Shown here in pieces: positions 23,059-34,800 of a stretch of 64,000 nucleotides of DNA. The stretch lies in contig OZ024929.1 of the NCBI GenBank assembly GCA_964017235.1, forward strand, positions 108,733,793 through 108,797,792, in the 5' to 3' direction. Origin of the DNA: Sabellastarte sp. h YS-2021 (taxonomy: Eukaryota > Annelida > Polychaeta > Sabellida > Sabellidae). The position numbers and the translations under genes are program-made. Every line of letters starts with the position of its first letter. Within the stretch, counting starts at the first letter, position 1. Below the pieces are notes generated by a model. It saw only the letters and a list, made by a program, of their open reading frames with translations, was not told the DNA's origin and searched no databases.

Positions 23059-23372
23059 TACAGTGTGGTATATTAGAGGTTTACTAGACACAAATGCAGG
23101 GACCCAATGCATGAAGAGAATAGCTTACACAACCTTAACATACACTAAATATTTGCTGTATCGTCGTTAGATGACAGGAAGAGTTGTCAATGTGCATGCG
23201 TGAACTCCACTGTAAGGACTTTTTCTATTGGTAGAGATGTGACCCCTTTCTAATTCTCGTCTTCAATAGCAGACAAAAATATTGTGGGTATATGGTAGGC
23301 GTTTAAAGGATAAATACGGAAACAAATGAAATTAAAATAAATCGAAAGAGATGTTTAGGTAATACATCCATT

Positions 23373-23765
23373 TAGGGGTGGGACGAGTACAAATAATTCG
23401 GGTCAATTGCTCGTAGATAAAAACTCGACTCGACATCGAGCCCTCGCGACATTTAGTATCCACCATAACAGGAAACGACATCCAATATGGCGGCTCCCGT
23501 AAACGAAAAACAATATAAAGATAAAAGCTTTGAATCCCTTTAATTAGCTATTGTCAGCACATAATATCAATAATATTATGTTACAAATGGTGGATTATGC
23601 GATTTAATGAAAGTAAGGTATGTTGTTTATGTTTTATTAACTAAAAAACATAACCGGTTCTATAAGTTGTTATATATACACAAGCACTCGAAACTAAGAA
23701 TTGGGGTCGAATTTGCGTGAAATTCGCCTCGCTCGGCGAGTGTCGACTGCTCGGTTGCACCCCTA
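23373..23765. mobile_element. hAT-type MITE, copy 1 (393 bp)
   Basis: The ends are TAGGGGTG and CACCCCTA. CATCCATT is duplicated exactly on both sides (23365-23372, 23766-23773), an 8-bp duplication as made by hAT transposases. The subterminal region holds ACTCGACTCGACATCGAG. The interior contains AATATGGCGGCTCCCGT. A close second copy lies at 25210-25594. Confidence 0.9.
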
Positions 23766-23873
23766 CATCCATTAGTAATTTCAGCTCATATTTTTCAAGA
23801 ACATATGCCTGTAAGTAGCAATATGCATTACATTATATTTATGAGTTTCAGTTTCTGTCAAATAACAATGTAA

Positions 23874-24088
23874 ACGGGTGGTCATTAAGATAAACGGTCA
23901 CAGAGATAAACGGTCTTCAAAGTTTTTACATTTAAATAGTGTAAATAGCAAAATCGCACAAACTAAATAACAAACTAGACGTAAACAATGCTTTCCATGA
24001 CATTTGGTTTGTCTTACATTGTTGTTTAAACCTTTTAACCGTTTTATGTGAGAATTTCTGAAGACCGTTTATCTCATTGACCACCCGT
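23874..24088. mobile_element. Inverted-repeat MITE, 215 bp
   Basis: The left ACGGGTGGTCATTAAGATAA and the right end (TTATCTCATTGACCACCCGT) are inverted repeats. Just inside, GATAAACGGTC occurs as a direct repeat and GAAGACCGTTTATC at the other side. The target duplication is not clear. Confidence 0.7.
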
Positions 24089-24408
24089 GAATGACACGGT
24101 TATGTCGTAATATATGTACTAAAGTTTGATAATCTCTGGAAAATATTTCCATCGAGAATCGGATCCCCCTTTTCATTTTTTAACCCCCCCCCCCCCCCCC
24201 CTTTTTTTTAGACCAAGGGGGGAATTGCCCCCCTTTCATCAAAAAGCTGGCAACATCTCTGCAGCAAGAATGGGTCATACTGTCTTACATAGGGGCGGGA
24301 AAAATTTTTGGGATACTTTGTGGAGACCTTAAGCTTTACTTAAGGTAACCTTAAGCATTTTTCAAAAACCCCCCATCATCGCGTTTCGGAAAAAAACACA
24401 CACACCTG

Positions 24409-24690
24409 TGCTATAAAATTTATCAGGTACATTTGGAATGATCTCCCTGATGATGTACGCTCAGCTAAATCTCTCTCCTCATTCAGGAAGAAGTTGAAAA
24501 CTTACCTCTTTGAAAAAGCCTACCCACCCTAGTTTTTTCCTCAGTTTTCATTTCGTCTTCTCCGTGGTGCCGACCCCTGCAATGTCTCTGATTTAACGAT
24601 TACGATCTCTGATTTTTGGCTTTATGCGTCTTAGAGTCTGTCAATAGATAGAGATTAAGCGCTATAAAAGTACTATTAGAATTAGAATTA
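24409..24690 (+). mobile_element. 5'-truncated LINE 3' end (CR1/L2-like)
   Basis: 24412-24532 translates in one frame to a tail containing RYIWNDLPDDVRSAKSLSSF followed by RKKLKTYLFEKAYPP and a TAG stop. This WNxLPxxxR...SFKxxLKTxLF pattern is the usual C-terminus of CR1/L2-clade reverse transcriptase proteins. A 3' UTR of about 150 bp follows and ends in ATTAGAATTAGAATTAGA, a short-repeat tail of the type seen in these LINEs. Only the last 40 codons survive. Confidence 0.75.
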
Positions 24691-24839
24691 GACCTATTTA
24701 CGCAGGTTGAAAAGGATTTTCTCATCAATCGGACCATAGATGCCTGAATGGGAGGCGTTTTATTTTCGGAAATTTTTTTAAAATGGGTACTTGATCTGTA
24801 TCTCAAAAATGGTCAGGATTTCGGCGTTATGTTGGAATA

Positions 24840-25209
24840 ACTTATTCAGCTACTTTTTGATAATCTTTCACATGCCAAAGTTTTAGCCCTGTATCTGCAA
24901 CCTTAAGGTCACCTTAATGTCAAAAAAGGGGGTTTTAGTCCTCCAGTTCACTTTTCTCAACCAAACTTGGCATACATATTAAGATTTACCAAAGGATTAT
25001 CCTGACTTTATGGTGACCTTAAACTGTTAATATAATTGAATAATGAATATATAATAATTATATATGGCCCCCCTAAAGTCAAAAAATTACAATAAAGCCA
25101 TCTGGCCCCTTTCTTTTTCCATATCTAACGTATATTGATATTGAAGGACTTTCTCAGTTTATGGTCACCTAAAAGTCGCAATATGAATGAAGTTATGGTC
25201 ACCTTACAG
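24840..25209. repeat. Left part of an older interrupted element
   Basis: Contains repeated forms of GGTCACCTTAATGTC, TATGAATGAAGTTATGG, CAGTCTCCAGCTAT. The same phrases resume at 27558-27930 after the nested insertion and occur at 31280-31980. It is an older element of that family, broken by the hAT MITE at 25210 and the HINE at 25639. Confidence 0.6.
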
Positions 25210-25594
25210 TAGGGGTGTGATGAGTACAAATAATTCGGGTCGAATGCTCGGATAAAAACTCGACTCGACATTGAGCCCTCGCGAAGTTTAGTATCCACCT
25301 TAACAGGAAACTACATCCAATATGGCAGCTCCCGTAAACAAAAAAAATATAAAGATAAAGCTTTGAATCACTTGAATTAGCTATTGTCATCACATAATAT
25401 CAATAATATTATTTTTAAAATGATGGATTATGCGATTTAATGTAAGTAAGGTGTTATATATGTTTTATTAACTAAAAAACGTAACTAGTTCCATAGGTGG
25501 TTATATACACGAGCACTTGACCCTGAGAATTGGGATTGAATTTTCATAAAATTCACCTCGCTCGTCGAGTGTCGACTGCTCGGTCGCACCCCTA
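25210..25594. mobile_element. hAT-type MITE, copy 2 (385 bp)
   Basis: Same termini (TAGGGGTG, CACCCCTA) and interior as the copy at 23373. CCTTACAG is duplicated exactly (25202-25209, 25595-25602). Confidence 0.92.
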
Positions 25595-25638
25595 CCTTAC
25601 AGTGAAGAAAGGAAGTTTTCAGTCTCCAGCTATCTTAT

Positions 25639-27557
25639 TGTATCCCCGGACGAAAGTCGGGGATACTTAGGATTCAGTACGGTCACGCCGCCGCCGCCGC
25701 AGAGATTTCCTTTTGGACGCGATAACTTAAAAAATATTTTAGTTAGAACTTTCAAATTTGGTATGTGGGTATATATGGGCAATGCCACGAACGCTATTGT
25801 TTTGTGACCTTGACCTTCAATCTCAAGGTCACTGGTGGCCTCTTAAAGGTCAGATTTTGGCCATTTTTATCACTTTTTGGCCCAGTTCTCCTATACAGAA
25901 AGTCAGATCATCCTATGGCTGGTATATATAATGCATATATATGTCCTCTGTAAGCATGCAGAAATTTGACCTTGAAGCTCTTCATTGAAGGTCATCCACT
26001 GACCGCCAAAGTACCTGACCGAGGGTCTTTTTTGGCCGTTTTGGAGATATTTTCACACTTAATGCTGACTATATTTCATGGAAACTATTGAAAATGGCTT
26101 TGGAGGTTGAGTACATGATGGACTTCTACCATCCAGGCTTACTGGTTACAGATCTTCATTTAAGGTCATCCACTGACCGCCAAAGTACCTGACCAAGGGT
26201 CATTTTTGGCAAATTTGGAGATATTTTCACACTTAATGCTGACTACATTGCATGGAAACTATTGAAAATGGCTTTGGAGGTTGAGTACATGATGGAGTAC
26301 CAGCATCCAGGCTTACCGGTTACAGATCTTCATTTAAGGTCATCCACTGACCGTCAAAGTACCTGACCGAGGGTCATTTTTGGCCCTCTATTTGTTTGTT
26401 TGTTTGTGAACAAGATAACTCAAAAACTGACAGATGGATTTTGATAAAATTTTCAGGATATGTCCAAAATGGTAAAAGGAAGATATGATTAAATTTTGAG
26501 AGTGATCCGGATCACTGTCTGGATCTTCTGGATCCATGAAATTTAATTTTTAAAGACAGATAACTCAAAAACTTGTGGGTGCATTTTGATGACATTTTCA
26601 GGAAATGCCCTTAATGGGACGAGGAACAAGTGATTAGATTTTGGGAGTGATCTGGATCACTGTCTGGATCATCCGGATCCAGGCTGCCAGATGTGTTTGT
26701 GTACAATATAGCTCAAAAACTTATGGATGGATTTTGATGAAATTTTCAGGATATGTCTGAAAAGGTAAAGGGATGAAATGGTTGAATTTTGGAAGTGATC
26801 CGGATCACTATATGGATCTTCTGGATCCATGAAATGTAATTTTTAAAGACAGATACCTCAAAAAGTTATGGATGGATTGTGATGACATTTTCAGCAAATG
26901 ACCTAAATGGTACAAGGAACAAGTGATTACATTTTTGGAGTGATCTGGATCATCTGGATCCAGGCTGCAACATAATTTTAGGATGAATTTTGATGATATT
27001 TTTAGGATATGTTTCAAATGGTAAAAGGAAGAAATGGTTCAATTTTGCGAGTGATCTGGACCACTATCTGGATCTTCTGGATCCATGAAATATAATTTTT
27101 AAAGACAAATAGCTCAAAAAGTCATGGGTGGATTTTCATGAATTTTTCAGGAAATGTCCTAAATGGGACAAGAAACAAGTGATTAGTTTTGGGGAGTAAT
27201 CTGGATCACTGTCTGGATCATGTGGATCCAGGCTGCCAGATGTGTTTGTGTACAAGATAACTAAAAAACTTATGGACGGATTTTGATGAAATTTTTAGAA
27301 TATGTCTGAAAAGGTAAAAGGATGAAATGATTGAATTTTGGAAGTGATCCGGATCACTATATGGATCTTCTGGATCCATGAAATGTAATTTTTAAAGACA
27401 GATATAAGTGAAAGAACTAGTGATTAGCTTTTGGGAGTAATCTGGTACTATGGAGAATCCTGACCTGGTGCTCCAGGAAACAGGCTCAAGACCGACATAT
27501 TCACGCCTTAACTATGGGACGTCCGGGGATACACTGCATCGACACGCAATCTCTAGT
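25639..27557 (+). mobile_element. HINE-like element inserted in an older repeat
   Basis: The 5' tip TGTATCCCCGGACG (25639-25652) folds with GTCGGGGATAC just after it. A GCCGCCGCCGCCG patch and two tandem zones follow: about 175-bp units with TCATCCACTGACCG (25980-26390), then compound units of about 256-293 bp with GGATCCATGAAAT and AGTGATCTGGATCACTGTC (26400-27420). The tip recurs inverted at 27520-27533 (CGTCCGGGGATACA), 24 bp before the end ATCTCTAGT. The empty target can be rebuilt from a sister repeat (see findings), which fixes both ends. No protein domain. Confidence 0.85.
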
Positions 27558-27924
27558 TGTTCAACTGACCTGAGCTAAACTTTATGCACTTATAAAGGAT
27601 GACAAAAGGGTCATGCTTGTTTTATGGTCATCTTAAAGTCCCAATATGAATGAAGTTATGGCCACCTTCCAGTGAAATGATGGAGGTTTTAATCTCCAGC
27701 TATTGTATTGCTCAGCTGACCTCAGTTAAATTTTTCACATGTATTAAAGATGAAATAGGGACATTCTTATTTTCTTTCCACCATAGAGTTCCAATACAAG
27801 CACAGTCATGGCCATCTTAAAGTAAAAATGAGGGTTTTCAGCTCCCAAGTGACGTACTATTCAATAACATCAGTTCAACTTGACACATTGATTAAGTTTA
27901 AGGAAGACTTCTAATGACCTTTTT
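27558..27924. repeat. Right part of the interrupted older element
   Basis: Resumes the phrases of 24840-25209 directly after the inserted element: TTCAACTGACCTGAGCTAAA, then TATGAATGAAGTTATGGCC, CCAGTGAAATGATGG, ATCTCCAGCTATTGTATTG. Confidence 0.6.
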
Positions 27925-28490
27925 ATGTCAGCTGACTTATCAGTCAGCTGACATTATGGCATCACTCTGCGGCGTCCGCATCCTCATGAACAACTTCTTC
28001 TCCAAAACTACAAGACCCAGAGACATGCTGCTTTTTTTAAAAGATACCTTAACTGTCGAGGATGATAACTCATAAAATTCATGCTCATCTGTCTGTTCGT
28101 CTGTTCCCCAGAGCCATTACAAGTGAGGTACCCCCACCCAAAGTGTGAACATTTCAACACTTGATCACAATTTTCTCATTCACTATTGAAGGGATTTTTC
28201 TCTTATCTTGCATATATGCACTAGGCCACTAGTAGATTCACTTGAGTATCAGGCCTGGATCTTTCCTAATTTTTTTTTTTTATGAATTTTTTAAATAATT
28301 TTTTTCATGCATTAAAACTTGTCAGTTCATGCAGTAAATCACTTACAACTTGAAAAGTATTGCATTTACAAGATTTTGTTAAGTATGTTTTTCACCTCTT
28401 TTTCTTTCAGCTCTGACATAGTAAAATTTCAGACTTGTAGCTGTTTGCAAAATTATGTAATAGCGGCATATAAAACTATACATTTGCCAT
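27925..28490 (+). mobile_element. Truncated copy of the GTCAGCTGAC-family element
   Basis: A perfect 12-bp hairpin, ATGTCAGCTGAC (27925-27936) with GTCAGCTGACAT (27943-27954), opens the copy. Then comes CACTCTGCGGCGTCCGCAT and about 500 bp collinear with 35920-36560. It stops after about one core unit and lies some 260 bp upstream of the first RER1 coding exon. Confidence 0.8.
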
Positions 28491-28754
28491 ATTTTCTGAT
28501 CTTTGCACAATCTGCATCAGAGAAAAGAATTGCCTGTGTGTGTGTGTGTTACAGAAAAAAATTTGCCCGTATGTGTGTGTGGGTTTTATATGTCTGTGTT
28601 AGTGGTTTGTACCTTAGTAAAAGACTAGTTTTAGATTTGGAAGATCAGGAAAATAGCTCACAGTTTTCATTTTACACATTCGTATGTTGCATTATCCAAT
28701 TTATCTTTTATCTTAGAATTTTTATTCTTGTTTTTTGTTTTCTTTTTATCAGAA

Positions 28755-28838
28755 ATGGCTGCAAGCACACCTGGTGATTCTGCAAAAATTGCATCAGAAC
28801 CAGGGGCGTTACAAAAAGTTTACAAAAAGTATTCAGAG
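28755..28838 (+). CDS. RER1: RER1 exon with start codon
   Basis: 28 codons, phase 0 out, donor GAG|GTAAGT. A pyrimidine-rich acceptor ending CAG at 28752 precedes it, so the exon likely starts at 28753 with two untranslated bases. Confidence 0.92.
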
Positions 28839-31800
28839 GTAAGTACTAAAGTAATGAACAGTCACAGTGTTGTAATTCAGATTAATTATGTTAACTAATA
28901 CTGTAACTTAGTACATACTGGAAATATCTGTTAGATACGTTGATTATGTATTGTTTTCTTGTCACAACATGTTGACAGATTTTTTTCAGTAATTCTTGCA
29001 AAGGAAAACTTTCCATTTGTGTCATTAAATTTTTATTTGTTAAAGCCAGTTGTGGTGTTAAAAATCTTAATAAAAGCAGCAAAAATGTCTTTTAAATGGT
29101 GGATTGGACAAAGTTATGGCTGATATCATCAGCGATTTCTTAAGAGCGAAGATTGCCTGTAAGGTGCTACTTAAACTTGAGCTGAACTCGAGTAATGATA
29201 AAAAATATAAATAAAATAATATTATGTCCAAATATTGCCATTAGTTGTGTTTAGTGCCATTTTATTGCAAGGAAATATATTTTGTTGCCGGGTAAATTAC
29301 GGGTATGCAGCCATGTATGTGCGCTTCATGGAACAAAAAATGACCTTTGCTCATTGATTTTTATGTGTTTGTGGTCAGTTCAATTACAAAAGTGCTACTT
29401 TGTAACAAGATTAGTATATCATTATTTATTTCTTAAAACCTCGAGCTTAAGTTGCATAAATTGGTTTGATCTCCAGATATTGCCCATCGAGTTACGACTC
29501 AAGCTACGGTCAACTCGTTACAACCTGGAGAAATCACACTTTAGTACTAGTCACTGATTTGTCAGTATGATGTAGATTGTGAAGTAATGTTGCATCTTAA
29601 GAAAGTAGCATTCATAAGAGGATATATTTTTGTACACAAATATAAAGGAAATTTTGTTTTTGGTAAAACATAAAATTACAGTTAAAAAAGTACTGGTGAC
29701 ACTGTACACTACAGATATAATTCAAGTTTTAGGAGCATGTCCATAAATTTAGTTGCACGTATTGTTTAATATTTCACAAGTTGGAGTGAGTAACTTTTCA
29801 AAGTGACATTGTATTTGTTTAGTTGCATCAGCATCTCTTGGATCGATCAACACCTCATGTAATTGGCAGATGGAGTGGCTGGACTGTTTTGATTTTATGT
29901 TATGCTTTGCGAGTGTTTTTTCTTCAAGTAAGTATCTCAATCCATTTACCTCATGTGTAACAAAGTTTCACTTCCAACCCCTGTTTGTAAATTAAACATA
30001 TGAACCGAAAGTTTTGGTATGTTGTAGTTTTGAATTGAGAGTAATTTTGAAAAAGAAAAGTCAAAGTCTGGATTAATGTTTATTAAGAGGAGTATTCATT
30101 GTATGTTAGTATTTTAATCTTTTTTTTAAGATAATTACTACTTTTTGACAAAAAAAAAAAAAAATTCAAATATTATTTTTATATTTGCATTTCATATTTG
30201 GGTCCTTATGTTGTATTTTCAGGGATGGTACATTGTCACATATGCTTTGGGTATATATTTATTAAACTTATTCATAGCCTTTCTTACTCCGAAAATTGAT
30301 CCAGCTCTCAGTGAAGTGGATGGTAAGTGGATGTTTCTACCTTTGATTGGACATTAACTGATTTTTCACTTCTCAAAATATGATCCAGGAAATTCTTCAC
30401 TATAGGTGTTAACCCATGATCAAAATTACAAAAAAAGGTCATTTTGGCCCAAAACAATTATTTAAGTTTTGTTTTGTTTTTGCACGTTTGATGGCCATCT
30501 TGACTTTCTGCATAAAATGCAAAAGCACGTTTATCTCGGAACTGGTGCGAGATCGAGTGATTTCAACGAAAAATTTTTGACCCACAGGGTATATGCAGAG
30601 TCTGCTGGCTACTGTTCGCAAAAAATCGCTTTTCCGCCACTTTTAGCGGCCATCTTGAATTTCTGCATAAAGCGCATCCGAAATGGTGGGAGATAGAGCG
30701 ATTTCGACAAAATTTTGGCGGAAATTGAAAATGTCATTTATCCCAAAAACCCTTAGAGATAAAGTAATTTCAAGCAATGTTTGGACCCTTGGGGTACTAG
30801 AGACCTTAGATATAGTGCCTGTGAAAAAAGTTAAATTTCCAGAATTTTGTCCCGACATCTTGAATTTTGGCGGAAATTAAAAATGTCGTTTATCTCGAAA
30901 ACCATAAGGGTAGAGCAATTTCAAGCTAATTTTTGACCATTTGGATATTAGAGATCTTTGGTATATTGCTTCGAAAAATGTCAAATTTCTCCAATTTCGC
31001 CCACCATCTTCAATTTTATCAGAAATCAAAGATTTTGGTTATCTCGAAAACCTTTAGAGCCAGAGTGATTTTGAGCAAAATTTTGAACCAATGCAAAAAG
31101 GCATGAAGCGGAAATAATTATTGTTATACTAATAAATATTTAAGCATCATTGATATATTTATATCCCCAGACGAAAGTCAGGGATATATTGGATTCAGGT
31201 CCGTCGCACTGCAGCCTTCGTAGAAATTTCCTTGTGTACGTGATAACTCAAAAACGGATCAGTATTTTTTTTTTTTCAAACTTGGTACACATGTTAAGGG
31301 TGCCCAAAGGAAGATCCCTAGGTTAAGGTACCCTTAAACTCCCAATAATAAAGAATTTATGGCCACCTTAATGTCAGAAATTTAACTTTTGGCCACTCAG
31401 AGCCTTCTAGGTCACAAACTATGAGGCTCATCTGGCTAAAATAACTTTTATATGTAATCCTTGTCTGTGAAAAAATTTAAGGGCTGTAGGTTTAATTATA
31501 AGGTCTAACTTTAGGTCTAAAAATTGCCCACAGAGACCCAATTTATGGACTTTCAAGCACTGTAGCTTTCAAAATATCTCTTATATAGGTGAAATATCAT
31601 CTTGGGATATATTAATATGTTCTATTTACAATGTGCCACAAATCTAAGCCTTTAATAGAAATTTAACCTGTGTATCAGGACCATAAACACCCAAGTGACC
31701 CTTTTTCGACATTTTCCATATATTTGGCCCTGTAACTTGGAAATAGTAACCCCCGAAAAGTCTCAAACTGTATTAGATGTAAGTTCTATTTGTAATATTT

Positions 31801-34800
31801 GTGTGTGACAAGTATGAAGTCTGAAGCTTTAATTTTAAGGTCACATTGAGGTCTCTAAAATGCCCACAGAGACCCAATATTTGGACTTTTTGCCACTTTT
31901 AATCCCTGTTACTGTCGAAGTATGTGCCTCATAGAGCTAAAATCTCATCTTGGACTATATTGATATGTTCTTTTGGGTATTGTTTTCACCCATGGTGTCC
32001 GGATGGGTGGGTGCGTGGGCGGGCAGTGGGAAATAATTTGTCCAGCCTGTATCTCAGAAACCATATGGTGTAGGAAGTTGATACTTGGTAGGGACATTGA
32101 CTAGGGGGTGTAGGTGTGCAACTTCATGGTGTGACCTTGATTTGACCTTGCCGTAGTGTCCTTGAGTTTGAAAATCTTGTCTGGGCCATCTCAGAAACCA
32201 TAAGGTGTAGGAAGTTGATACTTGGTAGGGACATTAGTTAGGGGGTGAAGGTGTGCAAAGTCATGGTGACCTCGATTTGACCTTTGACCTTGCCGTAGTG
32301 ACCTTGCCCTACAAAATCTTGTCTGGGCTATATCTAGTAAACTTTAAGGTGTAAGAAGTTGATACTTGGTAGGGACATTGGTTAGGGGGTGTAGGTGTGC
32401 AACGTTATAGTGTGACCTTGATTTGACCTTGCCGTTGTGACCTTGACCTATAAAATCTGGTGCGTGCCATATCTCGGAATCGTAAGGTGTAGGAAGTTGA
32501 TACTTGGTAGGGACAATGGCTAGGGTGTGTAGATGTAAAACATCATGGTGTGACCTTGATCTGACCTTTGAACTTGCCGTAGTGACCTTAACCTATAAAA
32601 TCTTGTGCGGGCTATATCTCGGAAACCGTAAGGTGTAGGAAGTTGATATTTGGTAGGGACATTGGTTAGGGGGTGTAGGTGTGCAACGTCATGGTCTGAC
32701 CTTGATTTGACCTTGCTGTAGTGACCTTGACCTATAAAATCTTGTGTGGGCTATATCTCGGAAACTGTAAGGTGTAGGAAGTCAATATTTTGTAGGGACA
32801 TTGGTTAGGGGGTGTAGGTGTGCAACGTCATGGTCTGACCTTGATTTGACCTTGCTGTAGTGACCTTGACCTATAAAATCTTTTTGGGGCTATATCTCGG
32901 AAACCGTAAGGTGTATGAAGTTGATACTTGGTAGGGACATTGGTTAGGGATTATAGGTGTGCATTATCATGGTGTGACCTTAATTGGACCTTTGACCTTG
33001 TCGTAGTGACCTTGACCTTTAAAAATCTTGTTGCACCTTTGGGTTTGTCTTTTGATGCAGATTAAGCACTGTTTAAGTCATATTAGAATTTATTAAGAAT
33101 TTTACTTATAACTTCCCATTGTAAGAGATGAAATTTCATCAAGTGAGCCACAGATTTTGCTCCAACACCACACATAAGCATTCATTGAATGTATTATCAT
33201 TTCTGTATGCATGGTAATATTCAAAACATTTAAACCATAATTCGGCCATGCAGATGTAGATAAAGAGTGTTGTAATTTTAGTTTACTGATTAATGCTGTC
33301 ATCTTGTTGTTGAATTATCTTGTTTTAATACTTCATCTTTACATGCATTATCTTTCTTTTAGACATTATTTTCTCCATTTAAACATTGTTTGAACCTTTT
33401 ATATAACTGACAGTGCTCTGAAAGTATCCTGAACTTTGTACTGATAGAGTACTTCCATATCTCATGGTGTTAAAAATATTTCCCTAGGCCGTGGGGTACA
33501 GGCATCTCTGATGCTATTTTATCCTTTTTGGGACGCTTTGTTTTTGCTCTGCAAAAACATAATCTTTTTTTTTTTTGCAAGCGATCCTCTAGTTTGCCTT
33601 GTTAATTGAAATATATGTCAATATTATTATTTTTTGTTGATCTTTGAGTCCCCAGTACTAGCAAACTTATTTTATTTGATAATCACACTTTTATAAAACC
33701 AATTTGTAAGTACATTGTACAGCATCTTTCTTGTGGCCTTAATAATTCATTAATCTGGAAGCATAATTTTCCCTATGGACATTTCTTATTGATATATTAA
33801 TTTTGGACCATTGATGATTTGTGAGTATTTTATTACCCCTTGTATATTTGATTTATTAATACTGAAGAGGCTGTTACAAAAAAAAGGTCCACCCATTCCC
33901 ACCCCACTGGGTGTTGTGTTATGTCACACCATTTACATAATCAGTGGTTTATTGACACAGTGTCAGTGGCAGACTTCATTACCTAATAAGACAAGGGAGG
34001 GGGTGGGGGACTGGTGGAGAGGAGGAGTGATATTTTCATTCAGATTCAGATATGAATAAAACATACATCCAATTTACACCATATCTTTAATTTAATTAAG
34101 CGTCCCTGAAAGGGCGCTTATTTGTTTTCGCCTCAGTTTCCTCGTCGCCGCCGCATTATGGTCTCCCTTGAATATCTCCCGTATTATTAGAAGGTTTCAA
34201 ACCATATTTGGCAGTTATATACCTTAGGCGTGGGAAAATTTTTCTGCATGCTTAAATTTGACCTTTGACCTTTATGAAGGTCACATGATCAAAAACAATT
34301 TTTTTGAAGTACACCCCCCAGTCATCGCAGTTCAGGAAAAACTACTTGCTACACAGCCTTATAACTTGACACACCTGTTCATACGTTCATACTATCGAAA
34401 ACGCGAGCTGATTAGATTTTGGGAGCAATCCCTTGAAAAATGTTTCATTTATGAGTGATTTTCTGACACCTTCCAATCTGAAAGCCTTAAATTTAGGTCA
34501 ACCCCCCTATTATCTTCTTAAGTATTGCATTTAGAGCCATAAAATGTACTGGGGGGGTAATAGGAAACCATATGTGGAGAGTCTAAATAGCCGGTCAGTT
34601 TTACCCCACGGCCCCCCCTTATGGGTCAAACTGGGGTCATAAAATAGCTGATTTTGAGTTTTTGCCTTATATCTCCTTTATTGTTGCTTTTATAGCTTCA
34701 GAATGTATTAAGAGGTATTGGGAAAGCATATGTGGAGAATCTAAATAGCCGGTCAGTTTTATCCCCCGACCCCCCCTTATGGGTCAAACTGGGGTCATAA

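Noticed and set aside
26400..27420. Spaced repeats as a CRISPR array
   Set aside because: Units of 250-300 bp are repeated throughout without unique spacers, and the genome is eukaryotic.
28319..28777. 152-codon open frame upstream of and overlapping the RER1 start
   Set aside because: It is in a different frame from RER1, covers the end of a truncated repeat and a TG microsatellite, and is cysteine-rich in a way typical of random AT/TG-rich sequence.
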